Source: Schistocerca nitens
Lineage: Eukaryota; Arthropoda; Insecta; Orthoptera; Acrididae
DNA: 64,000 bases
Direction of reading: 5' to 3'
NCBI RefSeq assembly: GCF_023898315.1
Contig: NC_064614.1
Coordinates: 114,421,501-114,485,500 of the forward strand
Each line of letters begins with the position of its first letter. The first letter of the stretch is position 1. The position numbers were made by a program, and so were the translations under genes. A model generated the notes under the pieces. The model saw only the letters and a list, made by a program, of their open reading frames with translations, was not told the DNA's origin and searched no databases. Of the stretch, positions 1 to 11,160 are shown piece after piece.

Positions 1-210
1 CTTTCGCAGTGGCCGAAAAATGGGACTCCAAAGCCGAAATGAAAATTAAACAATTGAGTTACTGCAATGCGTTTCCAGTTTTTGGTACTATGAAAGGACA
101 GGCATTGTGATGAGAATGTGAAACGAGGAAGCAAAAGTGCTGACAGCAACGTATCGAATATGTCATCCTTAAGCAAAACTGACGTTCATACTATAAAAAC
201 CAATGGGACA

Positions 211-300
211 AAATGAAACTTCCTGGCAGATTAAAACTGTGTGGAGGACCGAGACTCGAGCTCGGGACCTTTGCCTCTCGCGGGCAAGTGCTCTACCAAC
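211..300 (-). repeat. tRNA-derived SINE fragment (CTTCCTGGCAGATTAAAACTG family)
   Basis: The plus strand carries the family signature (CTTCCTGGCAG, TTAAAACTGTGT) followed by the complement of a tRNA B box and anticodon arm (GAGACTCGAGCTCGGGACC, CGGGCAAGTGCTCTACC). The same block occurs at 1470 and, as a hairpin, at 14342. Only the head survives here, so it is a truncated, non-functional copy. The RNA sense is the minus strand, judged from the direction of the tRNA part. Confidence 0.75.
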
Positions 301-849
301 AAAGGGACAAAATGTACCGTTACCCGTAACGATTACAGTATAACTACTGGTGATGCTTTATCAATAAATCGGTAAGCGCATGATGAATGAGCTTTTCAAT
401 TTTCAGACAACTAGAAAAACAGAGGAATCAAAGTAACAAGAAGAGGTTACCCTAGGTGAGTTTGGGATGGAATTTCTATGCATTACCTTGCAGTTGTTTC
501 ATTTTGCTCGTAGTTTATTTCCAGGTTGTTTCACAATTACGGCACCTAAGTGTATTTGCTGCAAGAGACTGTCACATTAAATACTAAGGTGTTTGTGGCA
601 GAATCTGACTCAGTGGAAAACGCTGATTGTAATTTAGTGTCATCTTGGGGACTACTGGAAAGGCTTAAGAACGCTTTTAAAATAGTTCCTGCACACATCA
701 AATTATCTCCTTGGGCAACTGTTCATCTGCTCTTCCTTAGGTAAAAAGTTGAAGGTCACATAATTCGGTCGAAACCAGAAATGGCATGGAGGCTAGACAC
801 CTTTCTGTTTACATTACCGTGCAATAACCTGACAAAGTTGAAAACTGGT
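301..849. other. Unassigned AT-rich stretch
   Basis: No recognisable gene, repeat or RNA. A 64-codon reading frame at 550-744 has no family features and is regarded as chance. Confidence 0.4.
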
Positions 850-1110
850 AAGGGAGCGAGTTTAGATGAAATGAAGTTTATGAACAAAAATAAAAATTAG
901 GAGACCAAACTTAAGTCATTGCTTCCGTAAGGAATACCGTTAATCGCGCCTACACAACTAACAAACGCTAAAATGAGTGTCACTGAAGATTGTTAGAGTC
1001 GTTTTCAACGATTTGATAACTCGAGGTCACAGTAGGAAACCACAATACGTCACTCTTTGGCAAAGACGAAACATCACTTGGTTAAGGAAGTATCAAAGTA
1101 AAGGCACACC
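850..1110 (+). repeat. Diverged dispersed repeat, copy 1 (pair with 18115)
   Basis: Several short blocks recur in the same order near 18.1-18.3 kb: TTTAGATGAAATGA, TCATTGCTTCCGTAAG, a TCGC-CCT(A/G)CACA block and CACTGAAG/TATTGAAG. Similarity looks around two thirds by eye with indels. No coding signature was seen, so the family is unknown. Confidence 0.45.
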
Positions 1111-1207
1111 TATTTTGCCTTATGTGTCAACACTCAATAGTTTCTGAGAATGTGACAAAGTTTTGATGCGCCTTCACCAGTTCACGCTCGCGTCTTTAAA
1201 TCAAGCA

Positions 1208-1275
1208 AATCGGTGGTGTAGTGGTAACAATACAATTTCGAATTCTTGCGCTCCGTTTTCAGATCCAGTCGTACG
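1208..1275 (+). repeat. tRNA-like relic
   Basis: GGTGGTGTAGTGGTAAC resembles a pol III A box and D arm. A weak B-box-like TTCAGATCCAGTC follows about 40 bases later. The arms do not form a credible cloverleaf, so this is at most a decayed tRNA or SINE head. Low confidence. Confidence 0.25.
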
Positions 1276-1469
1276 TTGCTTTTCTTTATTTTGTTGTCGC
1301 TGAAGTGTGTAACATTAAAATTTTTGTAACGCTGAGAAATAAAACGGAATTACTAACAAAGGAAATAAGCGTTTCGCATCTTATTTAAAGTAAATGTTAT
1401 CTTCAAAGATCTCATATATAGATTTATATAATTAACAGTAATTGAAAATGAAAAACATATAAATTCTAA

Positions 1470-1640
1470 AATGAAACTTCCTGGCCGGACCGAGACTCGA
1501 ACTGGGGACCTTTGCCTTTCGCGGGCAAGTGCTCTACCGACTAAGCTACCCAACCACAACTCACGCCCCGTCCTCACAGCTTTAATTCCGCCAGTACCTC
1601 GTCTCCTACCTTCCAAACTTTACAGAAGCTCTCTAGTATT
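1470..1640 (-). repeat. tRNA-derived SINE (CTTCCTGGC family), partial
   Basis: Read on the minus strand there is a tRNA-like head: an A box with GTAGCTTAGTCGGTAGAGC, an anticodon arm closed by TTGCC/GGCAA, and a B box GTTCGAGTCTCGGTC. It is followed by the family's CAGGAAGTTTC end. Plus-strand sequence after the tRNA part (CTCACGCCCCGTCCTCACAG to TTTACAGAAGCTCT) is the family body. The copy lacks the TTAAAACTGTGT stretch seen at 14.3 kb, an internal deletion. Confidence 0.75.
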
Positions 1641-1970
1641 TAAATTTTTGCTTGGCTTTTTTTCTTTAAGTTTCAAGAGAACCAGTGCAATCAGTAGTGA
1701 TCAAAATTCGAAACACAACCAGCAAAGTGCGATTCGGCATATGCGACATTCACATTTTTTAGTGTGAATGTCATTAGGAAAATCAACCTCGTTAACGTTG
1801 CTAAATAACCGCGATGTGGTGATAATCGAGCATATCAAAGCATTTTCTTGAAAGCTGAAGCCTGCAATTGATTACGGATCCAGGAGTGCATTTCATTAAT
1901 TATATCGCTTCTGCTTGTGACTTCCTAATTCTGTGCGATGAGAATAGGGCACTTCCGTAATGGGCAAATG

Positions 1971-2180
1971 TTATTCTTCACCTGTCAGTAAAAAGTATAC
2001 GTCGTGGGGTTGACATAATGGCACGCATTTTGGCGTAATTATGTTTAAAGAACGGATCGGTATTCCGATCTCATCAACAACCAGGTCATGGTGTAATGAA
2101 GGAGAACCTTGACCACTCCAAAAGTCGATAATGTACAGAAACGGCTCTATTTTCACCTGAGGCCGTAAAACTTTGTCCAA
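1971..2180 (-). pseudogene. DDE transposase fragment (C-terminal part)
   Basis: A 69-codon minus-strand frame contains YIIDFWSGQGSPSLHHDL and ITPKCVPLCQPHDVYF. This resembles the end of a DDE-superfamily domain in a group of insect transposases, where an aspartate before WSGQ and a PPKCTPL-QP-DVYF block are typical. No ATG is present at the start and nothing upstream continues the domain, so it is a relic. The exact family is uncertain; this rests on recalled motif likeness only. Confidence 0.45.
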
Positions 2181-2314
2181 AACCAGATGATAGATTTCTT
2201 TGTTTCAGTCGACTGACAGCTGTTTCTGTTACATTCTCGCCTCAAAGCGATAACGTTCTCTTACTTGTGATATGATACATTCTGCCTGATCTGTAATTAT
2301 AACGAAAACAGGAA

Positions 2315-2400
2315 GTGTGTGATGTCCTTAGGTTAGTTCTTGGGGACTGATGACCTCAGAAGTTAAGTCCCATAGTGCTCAGAACCATTTGAACCAGTTT
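2315..2400 (+). repeat. Main tRNA-derived SINE, tail only
   Basis: GTGTGTGATGTCCTTAGGTT through AGAACCATTTGAACCA is the 3' half of the dominant SINE. The tRNA-like head is missing and part of the middle is deleted. It abuts a Tc1 inverted repeat at 2400. Confidence 0.85.
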
Positions 2401-2441
2401 TGAATACGCATGCCTATACCAGTTTCTTTGGCGCTTCAGTC
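2400..2441. repeat. Orphan Tc1-type terminal inverted repeat
   Basis: The 40 bases ending GTTTCTTTGGCGCTTCAGT are nearly identical to the outer end of the Tc1 element at 46359-47582 (its right end at 47541-47582). No transposase is attached here, so this is a left-over terminus of that family. Confidence 0.7.
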
Positions 2442-2459
2442 TATTTGCAGCCCTCCCTA

Positions 2460-2982
2460 GCTGTAGCGTGTAACATGGCGGTGTGTAACGTAACAAAGTT
2501 AGTGCTTGAGAAACAGCGTCCTGTAATCGAATTTCGAATTTGAAGAGTTCGGTCACACATGGAGCATCCTCTTCTTCAATACGACAGTGCGAGGCAACAC
2601 ACGAGTGCTGCGACATCTGGATCAATCAGTCGCCTTGTGCTGATTGTCATCGATTGTCCACCATACAGTCCCGACTTGGCCCCATCCGATTTTCATCTGT
2701 TTCAAAACTTTAAAGGACACCTTCGGGGGCGTCACAGTGATATTAGTGAAGCGGTGCAAGCAGAGATGAAGTAGTGGCTACGTCAACAAAGTCAAACATT
2801 CTACAGTGGCGGTATCAACATCATCGAGAAAAATGCGTTCGTCTTCAGGGTGACTATGTTGAGTAATTTATCCGCAGACATGAAGAATAAAGATGTAGAA
2901 TATCAACAACGTTTGTTTTACTGAGCTTTAAGAGTTTTCAAACAAAAAATTCGGAGGCATTACTTTTCAGCTCGATCTCGTA
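2460..2982 (+). mobile_element. Internally deleted mariner element
   Basis: A start-like segment at about 2475-2545 (mariner N-terminal type: KQRPVIEFR) is joined directly to the C-terminal catalytic part. The latter carries a changed second-aspartate block (YDSARQHTS) and CPPYSPDLAPSDFHLF near 2660-2700. Everything between is gone, including the first catalytic aspartate. A stop at 2772 interrupts the last segment (WLRQQSQTFYSGGI). The 3' end looks like a mariner terminus reaching a TA at 2981. It would be non-autonomous. Confidence 0.65.
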
Positions 2983-3149
2983 GATTTGGTGTTGTAAAAG
3001 GCACAATGAGGTGGCCAAAAACAATAGATTAAAGGCGAAAGGAATTACTTACTGGACCGTTCTAGTGACAATAGTAGATTACGTAACGAGGTTTTGGCCG
3101 TTCTTCCAGTGGAGAGATTACGTGACGGGTAAAAACGCCACTGTCGAGG

Positions 3150-3510
3150 ACGTTGACTGGCTACCGGGGCGGCCTCGTCTTTACGAGTTCGCGCAGGGAA
3201 GCGAACCGCGGCTCGGCGGCGGGGAAAGCAGGGAGGCGTCTGGGCGTGTCGCACGCCGGATGAATGGACCAGGGAAACCTCCGCCCACAAATATCAGCAC
3301 TCAATAACGGCCGGTCGTTCATGTTCTTTAAGCGCGCCAGTGGTGCGAATTTCTCGCCTTGTCGAGCGTCGCGCTGGGTGACGAGAAGTGAAACTCGGAA
3401 ACCACTTCCGGCGTTGCGAGTTCGACCACAGAGTGGGACCAGCGTGGGAGAGCGAATAAAGGCGAGAGAAAATTTATTGCGATCAACTTCTCGAAAGATT
3501 AAAATATGAA
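3150..3510. other. GC- and CpG-rich island, no recognised gene
   Basis: Base composition changes sharply (GGCGGCGGGG, CGCGCC, many CpG) inside AT-rich surroundings. Overlapping frames of 81-118 codons exist on both strands, as expected where stop codons are rare, and none shows a known domain. It could be a promoter-like 5' end of a retroelement or a displaced CpG island. Confidence 0.35.
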
Positions 3511-3891
3511 TAATCACGACGTATTACAAAAGCTTCTAATATAATTTATTTCCTGCCTGCAATCACATATGTGATTGCATCAGTGCCACAGTCCAATTAA
3601 TCTTAAGTTACTAAACCTTCGTAAAATTTACGATTTCAGTTAGTACCAGCCCGCGGTTGTCGTCATTCTGGTATTGTCAGTGTAGGATGCATAACACGAA
3701 ATTTTGTACTTCTTTTGCATGTGACATACCATTGGAGACCTTGTAATTGTAATTAGCTAGTGCATAAACTATAAATGATGAATTACTTCGAATAACATAT
3801 CTAGTAGCAAACTTTTCGATGGTTTACTAACTGTGTAACAATTTCCCCCCTTTAGTGTTCTAGGTTTAAAATAAAAGTATTGAGCTCTTAA

Positions 3892-5340
3892 TACACACAT
3901 CAAAAAAGTTTTGCTTCAGCCTGGTTTCCAAAACTCCTGAAGATAGACGTTGACTGTGGATATTATATCACAGACACAGTCCCTTTGACTGTTCAGAGAT
4001 ATCACTAAACCCGCTCAAAGATGTAAACAACCATGTATGAGCAGCGCCTATTAGACAGAGGGGGTCCGACAGCCAATCAGTTCCAGTCATTCCACCAGGA
4101 AGAAGGTACACGGGTCGTGTTGTCTGTAGTTTAACCATGCCTAGAAGGTCAATACCGCGGTTCAATCGCGTCCGCATTGTTACTCTGTGCCAGGAAGGGC
4201 TCTCAACAAGGAAAGTGCCCAGATGTCTCGGAGTGAAACAAAGCGATGTTCTTCGGACATGGAGGAGATGCAGAGAGACAGGAACTGTCAATGACATGCC
4301 TCGCTCAGGCCGCCCAAGGGCTACTGCTAAAGTGGATGACTGCTGCCTACGGATTATGGCACGGAGCAACCCTGACAGCAACGTCACCATGTTGAATAAC
4401 GCGTTTCGTGCTGACACAGGGTATCATGTTACGACTCAAACTGTGCGCAGTAGGCTGCATGATGCGCAACTTCACTCCCGACGTCCATGGCGGGGTCCAT
4501 CTTTACAACCACGACACCATGCAGCGCGGTACAGATGGGCTCAACAGTATGCCGAATGGACTGCTCAGGATTGACATAACGTTGTCTTCACCGATGATTG
4601 TCGCATATGCCTCCCACCACACAATCGTCGGAGACGTGTTTGGAGGCAACCCGGTCAGGCTGAACGCCTTAGACACACTGTACAGCTAGTGCAACCAGGT
4701 GGAGGTTCCCTGCTGCCTCTGGGCAGCAGGGCCGATGTACGCCTCTGGTGGTCACAGAAGGCGCCGTAACGGCTGTACGATACGTGAAAGCCGTCCTCCC
4801 AGCGATAGTGCAGCCATATTGGCAGCATATTGGCGAGGCATTCGTCTTCATGGACGACAATTCGCACCCCCATCGTTCATATCTTATGAATGACTTCCTT
4901 CATGATAACAACATCGCTCGACTAGAGTAGCCAGCATGTTCTCCTGACATTAACCGTATCGAACAAGCCTGGGATAGATTGAAAAGACGACGTGACCCAC
5001 CAACCACTCTGAGGGATCTACGCCGAATCGCCGTTGAGGAGTGGGACAATCTGGACCAACAGTGCCTTGATGAACTTGTGGATAGTATGCCACGACGAAT
5101 AGAGGCATGCATCAATGCAAGAGGATGTGCTACTGGGTATTAGAAGTACCGGTGTGTACAGCAATGTGGACCAGCACCTCTGAAGGTCTCTGTGTATGGT
5201 GGTACAATATGCAACGTGTGGTTTTCATGAGCAATAAAAAGGGAGGAAATGATGTTTAAGTTGATCTCTATTCCAATTTTCTGTACAAGTTCCGGGACTC
5301 TCGGAACCGAAATGATGCAAACCTTTTTTTGATGTGTGTA
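3892..5340 (+). mobile_element. Tc1-family DNA transposon, complete ends
   Basis: Inverted ends CACACATCAAAAAA at the left and their complement at the right are each flanked by TA, the Tc1/mariner target duplication. Length is about 1.45 kb, normal for Tc1. It encloses one transposase relic on the plus strand. Sequences just inside the ends diverge, so strong identity is limited to the outer roughly 20 bases. The ends look intact, so trans-mobilisation cannot be excluded. Confidence 0.85.
4137..5143 (+). pseudogene. Tc1-family transposase (DD34E), broken
   Basis: It would cut and paste the flanking element by binding its ends through paired helix-turn-helix domains (residues about 1-110; PRSGRPRA linker near residue 58). 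The catalytic triad is still visible: FTDD, FMDDNSHPH, and PDINRIEQAW with 34 residues between the last two acids. Three lesions are seen: TGA at 4572 in place of a conserved tryptophan before the first aspartate, a frameshift between about 4690 and 4747, and TAG at 4928 before the third motif. It ends at TAG 5141-5143. Family assignment is firm; it is inactive as it stands. Confidence 0.85.
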
Positions 5341-7185
5341 TTTCGACGAGAGGATTATATAGATTTGCCATTAAATATTGTTACTTATCTTTTGCATCAG
5401 GACCGTCATCGTCTAGTGGTTTTCCGAGAGGTCCAGTTTTGTATTTTCAAAACTACGGAAGTGGAGTATTTCCATAATATAGAAAGAAATGTCCACTTCA
5501 GTATTTTACAATCTCTTGGTTCCAGTTTATCCGACACTGCTATAACAACAGCCACCTGTCAACCGACTAACACTGAACTTTTCCTAGAACCAGCCCTTGT
5601 AAACAAGCTAAAACAATACATTCGTTTAATGTACATTATTAGAATACATGTGTTTACAAAGTTATAATTAGAAGTTTAGTTTTCACAAAAGTTCGAGTAT
5701 ATCAATATATTTTACAACAAAGAAATAAGAATTACGCATTATTTGTTTCCTCATACTAATTTTCTTTATACAAATCTCAAAAATGCGCATAGTCAACAAT
5801 GACTTTTTAAACATGCAAATTTCTAATAAATTATTTTTTATTTTTGATTTCTAACATTTACGTATTTTCCAACGCTGAAGTTACAATTTTTTATTACGCA
5901 AGTTGCTTAGTATATTTATTGTTGAATACTATTCAAACATCACTTTTCCTTGTTGATTTAACTTTCTAACGGAATATTTCATACTAAGAGCAGCATTAGA
6001 AAGTTTGTTTTATTAATTTTTACCTTCGACTACTTGTTTTAATGTTTGGGTTATTTTTAATTATTGTGAGTCAGGATTTTCATCACAATGTGGCGTGTGT
6101 ACTGTCAATACAGAGAAAATCTTCCATTGTTGAAAATAATATTAAATAATGAATGACACATATGACACGGTATTAATATAGGCGTATGACAATGTACTTC
6201 TTGATATAGTGTATCAGGTAATACGCTAAAATCTGTGTATCTTATACTTCTATACAAAGTCCAAGCCTGTTACATTTTTACTGGTGCCTGAGGAAAGAGT
6301 ACTGAGCGGCATTACATCATTTTTTACTTAATTTGAAAACTAATAATCACAGCTATTAGGAGAAGTATGTTTTTAGGTTGGTGAGTACCTTCAGGTACAT
6401 ATGGCGAGAGCAAGCGATTAATGCATATTGTTCCCTGGAAGTGTGGATGCATGGAGGCGAATGGTAAGTCTATACTGATAGGTGTAGCCCATTTAGTGAA
6501 GCAGTTACGACCGCGCAGAAAACATCAGGTAGTTAATTATACGATGTGTTTGTGGGAAGTCTGTTAGCCACGGAGAAAAAACAGCTAACACACTTAAATG
6601 GATATATATATTTAGGTACCAACGATCACAGTATCTGCGCTTATACCCCTAGCACCCTGTATATAGAAGAACATTCTCAGGTATTAAATGCGACACTAGT
6701 TACAGCTTAGATGTCCAATACATTTCATTTGTATCTGGATCAACGTTTACGCATTAGAGTCACCGTTTATGCATTAGCACATTACGCACAAGCACCCGAT
6801 TTATACGTGATTCATATATCGTCAAGATGAATCACAAGACCAGGCTCAGTTTGGTTGCAAATCATCGCCACATGAGAATAATTTAACTATGGGTTCATTG
6901 TTGAAACCGTGAGTTCATCACAAATGTGCAGATAAACTAAACATAAGGTACCAGAAAAGCAATTCTGACTAAAAATCAGATTAGCTTTACAGCATCAGCT
7001 GGTCTAGATAGAGATTCCGACGAAATATGACGAGATTAGATATTCGGAATACTAAAATGAATGGGAACAAAATATAGCAGTGATTTTTCATCATCAAAAC
7101 CATAGTGCGAGAAATGCAAGCAGAAGATGAAGAAAGACTAGTTGACATTAAGTTAATGTTGTGCTTATCTTCGTCTACGTCCAAA
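5341..7185. other. AT-rich stretch without recognised features
   Basis: About 1.8 kb of AT-rich sequence. A 112-codon frame at 5329-5667 starts inside the Tc1 end and has no domain. No repeat from elsewhere in the window was matched by eye. Confidence 0.4.
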
Positions 7186-7189
7186 TCCA

Positions 7190-7980
7190 TACTCAGCAAT
7201 CAACTGTAAAGTGCATGGCAGAGGGTACTTCCCATTGCAACTTTTATTAGGGTTTCTTCCCTTTCTATGCATGTGCGACAGACAGGAAGAACGACTTGTT
7301 AAACACCACTGAGCACACCACAATCACTCCATCCTGTATCCGCAATCGATATGGGAACAATACGTAGGGGGTTGTAGTATGTTCCTCAATTCCTCACTTA
7401 ATACAGGTCCTTGAAGCTTTGTAAGTAGGCTTCCCTGGATAGTTTACGTCTATCTTCAACAGTCTGCCCCTTAAGTTTCTTAAGCTTCTCTCTGACGCTC
7501 TCGTAAGGGCCATTTGGTTCAAATGGCTCTGAGCACTATGGGACTTAACATCTGAGGCCATCATTCCCCTAGAACTTAGAACTACTTAAACCTAACTAAC
7601 ATAAGGATATTACACACGTCCATGCCCGAGGCAGGATTCGAACCTGCGACCGTAGCGGTCGCGCGGTTCCAGACTGAAGCGCCTAGAACCGCTCACCCAC
7701 ATCGACCGGCAACAAACCTGTGACCATGTGTATTGACCCTCTTGGTCTACCTCCAATATGCCCTGTTAGTCATATTTGGTATGGATCCCACACCCTTGCA
7801 CAGTATTGTAGGATGGGTCACACGAGTGCCTTGTAAATAATCTCCTTTACAGACGGACTGCATTTTCTCAACAACCGAACTGTGAAGTTTGTCACCTGCT
7901 TTACTATGAGCCTATGCGATTATTTCATTTCGTATCCCAGGGACACCCAAGTATTTGTATGAATTGACTTGTAAGGCGGC
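7190..7980 (-). mobile_element. Jockey/CR1-type LINE 3' fragment
   Basis: Plus-strand phrases such as TGGCAGAGGGTACTTCCCAT and TACGTAGGGGGTTGTAGTAT are 3' UTR-like sequence of grasshopper LINEs, recognised from memory. On the minus strand at about 7965 the peptide NSYKYLGV matches the YLGV block that follows the RT palm. The ORF is otherwise decayed. A SINE at 7516-7710 splits the copy. Confidence 0.6.
7516..7710 (-). repeat. Main tRNA-derived SINE
   Basis: A full-length copy in minus orientation: complement of the tail (TGGTTCAAATGGCTCTGAGC), body, and the complement of a type II tRNA-like head with B box (GGATTCGAACCTGCGACC) ending in CGACCGGC. It lies inside the LINE fragment at 7190-7980. 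No clear target-site duplication was seen. Confidence 0.88.
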
Positions 7981-7984
7981 GGGG

Positions 7985-8505
7985 GATCGGTGATAATCTT
8001 AGCCGTCATACCGTCACAGTCCGTCAGCCCCGTGGGTACTCTGCAAGGTCGCATTGCTGTGAGGGATTATGTGACTCTCTTGGATGACCAGGTACATCTC
8101 TTGGTACAATGTTTGTTCCCCAATGGTGATTCCGTGTTCGAAGACGACAGTGCAGCTCGCACCATCCAGGACTGGTTCTGTGACCATGAGGACCAATGAC
8201 GCATCACCTCTGACCACGACAGTCACCAGATCTCAATATTATCAAGCCTTTGTTGTCTACTTTGAAGAGAAGGCTGTGTGGCCGTATTCACCTACATCAT
8301 CGTTACCTGAACATGCCAACTATTATGCAGGAAGAATGGTATAAGGATCCTTTCAAAACCACACAGGATCTGTATTTATCTATTCTGAGGCTAGTGCAAG
8401 GTGTTTTGAATGATAACGGTTCCCCTGCAATGTATTAGGCACGGTAATGTGTTGCGTTTATGCGGCTTCCGAATTTTTTTCCACCCCCTATATATTGTAG
8501 GTGTC
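7985..8505 (+). pseudogene. Tc1-like transposase fragment
   Basis: Frames at 7990-8199 and 8250-8438 together give GRIAVRDYVTLLDDQVH, an EDDSA block where the second catalytic aspartate belongs, and DLNIIKPLLS where the third motif (usually an acid before PLW) should be. The acid is replaced by lysine. The N-terminal half and first aspartate are absent. A frameshift separates the two parts. Clear family membership, dead copy. Confidence 0.7.
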
Positions 8506-8882
8506 TCCCCTGACAAATAAGCGGCATATTTGTAGCATAGTGTTGTAAGCCTGATTTAGACACACGCTCACTCCCCAAGACAAAGAATCCAAATATGGAG
8601 TGAACTTACATTTGCAAAGTAAGAATAAGCGTAAGCTCAAAACAGCATTTTCTACCAATGGAAAAAAATGCGCAATAAATTACCCAAGTAGATTAAACAG
8701 TTTACTAAAACAAACTTATTTACAAAGGTAGTTAGTACCAGTTATGCAGTACATTGCATACAGGGAAGAATTAAGTAGACAACACAGAGTAACAAATGGA
8801 CGTATGTGTAAGAGAGGGTCTGATGGCCCTAATCAGATCAGGTGACATAAATAAATAAATAAATAAATAACAAAACATCTCG
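8506..8882 (+). repeat. Unassigned stretch with ATAA microsatellite
   Basis: No gene or element recognised. A short (ATAA)n run occupies 8847-8870, just before the 5S-derived SINE fragment. Confidence 0.5.
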
Positions 8883-8935
8883 CCAACAGCCGTGGTGCAG
8901 TGGTAACACCGGTTCCGTCAGATAACCGAAGATAT
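8883..8935 (+). repeat. 5S-derived SINE, 5' fragment
   Basis: CGCCAACAGCCGTGGTGCAG followed by TAACACCGGTTCCGTCAGAT matches the head of the larger copy at 42531-43047 read on the minus strand. The ACCGGTTCC(C)GTCAGAT(C/A)ACCGAAG block corresponds to the 5S rRNA CGGTTCTCGTCCGATCACCG region. Only about 50 bases remain. Confidence 0.65.
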
Positions 8936-9596
8936 ATTATTTTCTGGAAATCCTTACACAAAAACTTTGTGATGAATAATAACACCTTAACCGCTTTTTA
9001 TGTCTATCCTCTCACTCTATAAGGAGGGAAACTAACTCAGTTTTTCCGACAAACAAATGATAAGTTGTGCTGCACAGAATGGAAACCAAGCATTGTCGTT
9101 GTGACCCTGAAGTCATCTGAAAGTGTGTGCTGTGTTACATTGTGAAATAGTGTGTGTATATTAAGTGCGGTCATCATATTCAGAAATGAATGAACAGTCT
9201 AGGCACTAGCTTTCACATAATTAAATAACCACTTTGAAACGATATACAGGCTGTAAATTTTAAGTTGACAAACCAGAATAGCTCGAAAAATAAGCTTCAC
9301 ACGAAAAAAATGTGTAGAATCCAAAGTTGATTATTTTCGAGGGGGACTCTGCTGTTGCTAAAATTAGCTCGCCACCTCAGCCCCCTGGGGGTGGGGCGGG
9401 AGGCTATTTTAAAATTTCAAATGGGAACACCCATTTTTTGTTGCAGAATCAGATTATACACAAAAAACTATGTACATTTTGTCTTAAGCATTTGTTTTGA
9501 TTCTTGGTATTCTTTTCCTCTAGTATACCCAGTACGCAATGCTGTATATGTGTTCATGTTCTTCCGCATTTAGGGTTTCCTTAAGTGCAATGAGGG
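8936..9596. other. Unassigned stretch
   Basis: Nothing coding. The part from about 9245 to 9470 (AACCAGAATAGCTCGAAAAA, then a GGGGGTGGGGCGGGAGG run) looks like dispersed repeat material but has no second copy in this window. Confidence 0.35.
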
Positions 9597-9814
9597 CAAC
9601 AAATAATGGTTCAAATGGCTCTGAGCACTATGGGACTCAACTGCTGAGGTCATCAGTCCCCTAGAACTTAGAACTAATTAAACCTAACTAACCTAAGGAC
9701 ATCACACACATCCATGCCCGAGGCAGGATTCGAACCTGTGACCGTAGCAGCAGCGCGGCTCCGGACTGGAGCGCCTAGAACCGCACGACCACCGCGGCCG
9801 GCTCAACAAATAAT
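9597..9814 (-). repeat. Main tRNA-derived SINE with 11-bp target duplication
   Basis: The SINE body runs 9608-9803 in minus orientation and is full length. The flanking CAACAAATAAT occurs at 9597-9607 and again at 9804-9814, a perfect 11-bp target-site duplication. This is the mark of LINE-driven retroposition. Confidence 0.92.
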
Positions 9815-9874
9815 AATAGATAATAATAAGAAATTAGCTTTTTATGGTTTTTGTTGTTAACCACCCTAACAATG

Positions 9875-10078
9875 AAATGCTGATGCTATTTGATATATCA
9901 CGCGGCCCCCTTTGCACTTACAGAAATAGATTTAGATTCAAAATGGCCGATTTCAAGACGACGTCCATGTTCGGTACGTACCGTAAAAGTTAGGCAACCT
10001 CACTCATAGCATAATGGAATATCCAGGTGTCCACATTCCTGCAGGGTTTTTGGCGTAACAGGGTGTACTGCGTAGTAC
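9875..10078 (+). repeat. Transposon end repeat, copy facing right
   Basis: The block GCTGATGCTATTTGATATAT ... AAAATGGCCGATTTCAAGAC ... AGGGTTTTTGGCGTAACAGG is shared with 15033-15440 (same direction), 12866-12995 (inverted, inner part) and 11045-11160 (inverted, outer part). At 12.9-15.4 kb the same block flanks a transposase, so it is read as the long terminal or subterminal repeat of that transposon family. Confidence 0.65.
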
Positions 10079-10084
10079 ACCCTT

Positions 10085-10725
10085 CTCTGTACTTCACTGC
10101 TGGTGCTACCCATGACGGCAGGTGACGTTCTCCAGGCATTCACCAAACGCAAATCCTTCCATGCGATTGCCACTGGGTACAGCGTGATTCATCACTCCAT
10201 ATCATTCGTTTTCCAGTCATCCAGTGTCCAGTCGCCTCGACCTTTACACCACCTGAAATGTCGCTCGCGGCTACTCGACCACTGTACCGTATAATTTTTA
10301 AATCCGTACGCACAGTCACTATGCTAGCTGGACCAGAGGCAGCACTTTGGATCTCACGAGTGATACCATTCCGTTGATTTCCTGCGATTTATTTACAACC
10401 ACGCTCGACGGTCCCTGTTCGTCTGCCTGATCAATGTTTTCCTGCGGTTGTTCCTTCGCATTTTCACTTTACAATTACATCACTAACAATCGTTTTGTTT
10501 TTTTACCGGGCGACATTCAGTGATTATTGCACGTTCTAAGTCGCTGAGCTCTCTTGACCAACCAATCCTGCAGTTAGTGCTTTTCTACTGACAACACAAT
10601 ACTCCGCGCCTCCTTTTGTACTGGCGGATCCGTCGTTTCTCGTCACATGTAGTGGCCAGTTCCGCATTACACAAGGGCGGCCAGACAAATTTGATCAGAT
10701 AGTGTTAGTTCGTGGTTCGACTAAA
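10085..10725 (-). pseudogene. Tc1-like transposase, N-terminal half
   Basis: Minus-strand sequence corresponds to the N-terminal DNA-binding half of a Tc1-like transposase, reading from about 10555 (SRELSDLERA) downwards. The plus-strand segment GGTACAGCGTGATTCATCAC lies near the first catalytic region. The right end finishes as TTTTGATCAGATAGTG-like sequence (here TTTGATCAGATAGTG), an inverted terminus recognised from memory. The C-terminal half is missing and the frame is broken in several places. Confidence 0.55.
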
Positions 10726-11044
10726 AATGAGGCACCCTACTGTACCTCGATTGGCTCGCTAAATCAGCTTATCTTAATTTGAAAGATATTATCTGCCACT
10801 ATTTGCAACAGCATAACATTGTAGCTATGCGGAATCTAATCGTGAGTGAGCCATTTCAGCTGAATATGGGACACATGCGGACTCTCGTCCTTGCCGAACT
10901 GAGGCGATTACCGAGGCAAGGCTCGGCATTAACACGACATTAGCATGGTGTCTTCAGCGTGACTACTGTTTTGTTCGGTATTCTCGTGTAACATTGGGCT
11001 CTATGCGTGCTAAGTACATCATACACCAAAAATAAAAATACGTA

Positions 11045-11160
11045 CAGATTGAGTCCACAGTCGCAGTACACCCCGTTATGTCAAAAACCCTACTGGAATG
11101 GGGGAACCTGAATATTACAGTAAGGTGCAGGTGAGGTTGTCTATCTTTTACCGCGTGTCC
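11045..11160 (-). repeat. Transposon end repeat, inverted copy
   Basis: The reverse complement reads TAGACAACCTCACCTGCACC ... AGTAGGGTTTTTGACATAAC ... GGTGTACTGCG, matching the outer part of the repeats at 9985-10078 and 15350-15440. With the copy at 9875-10078 it forms a converging pair with about 1 kb between, partly filled by the Tc1 fragment. Confidence 0.6.

Noticed and set aside
3011-3517. Frames of 81-118 codons in the GC-rich block near 3.2 kb
   Set aside because: Overlapping frames on both strands without recognisable domains; likely compositional.
5329-5667. A 112-codon frame after the Tc1 element
   Set aside because: It starts inside the transposon's inverted end and has no domain or neighbour supporting a gene.
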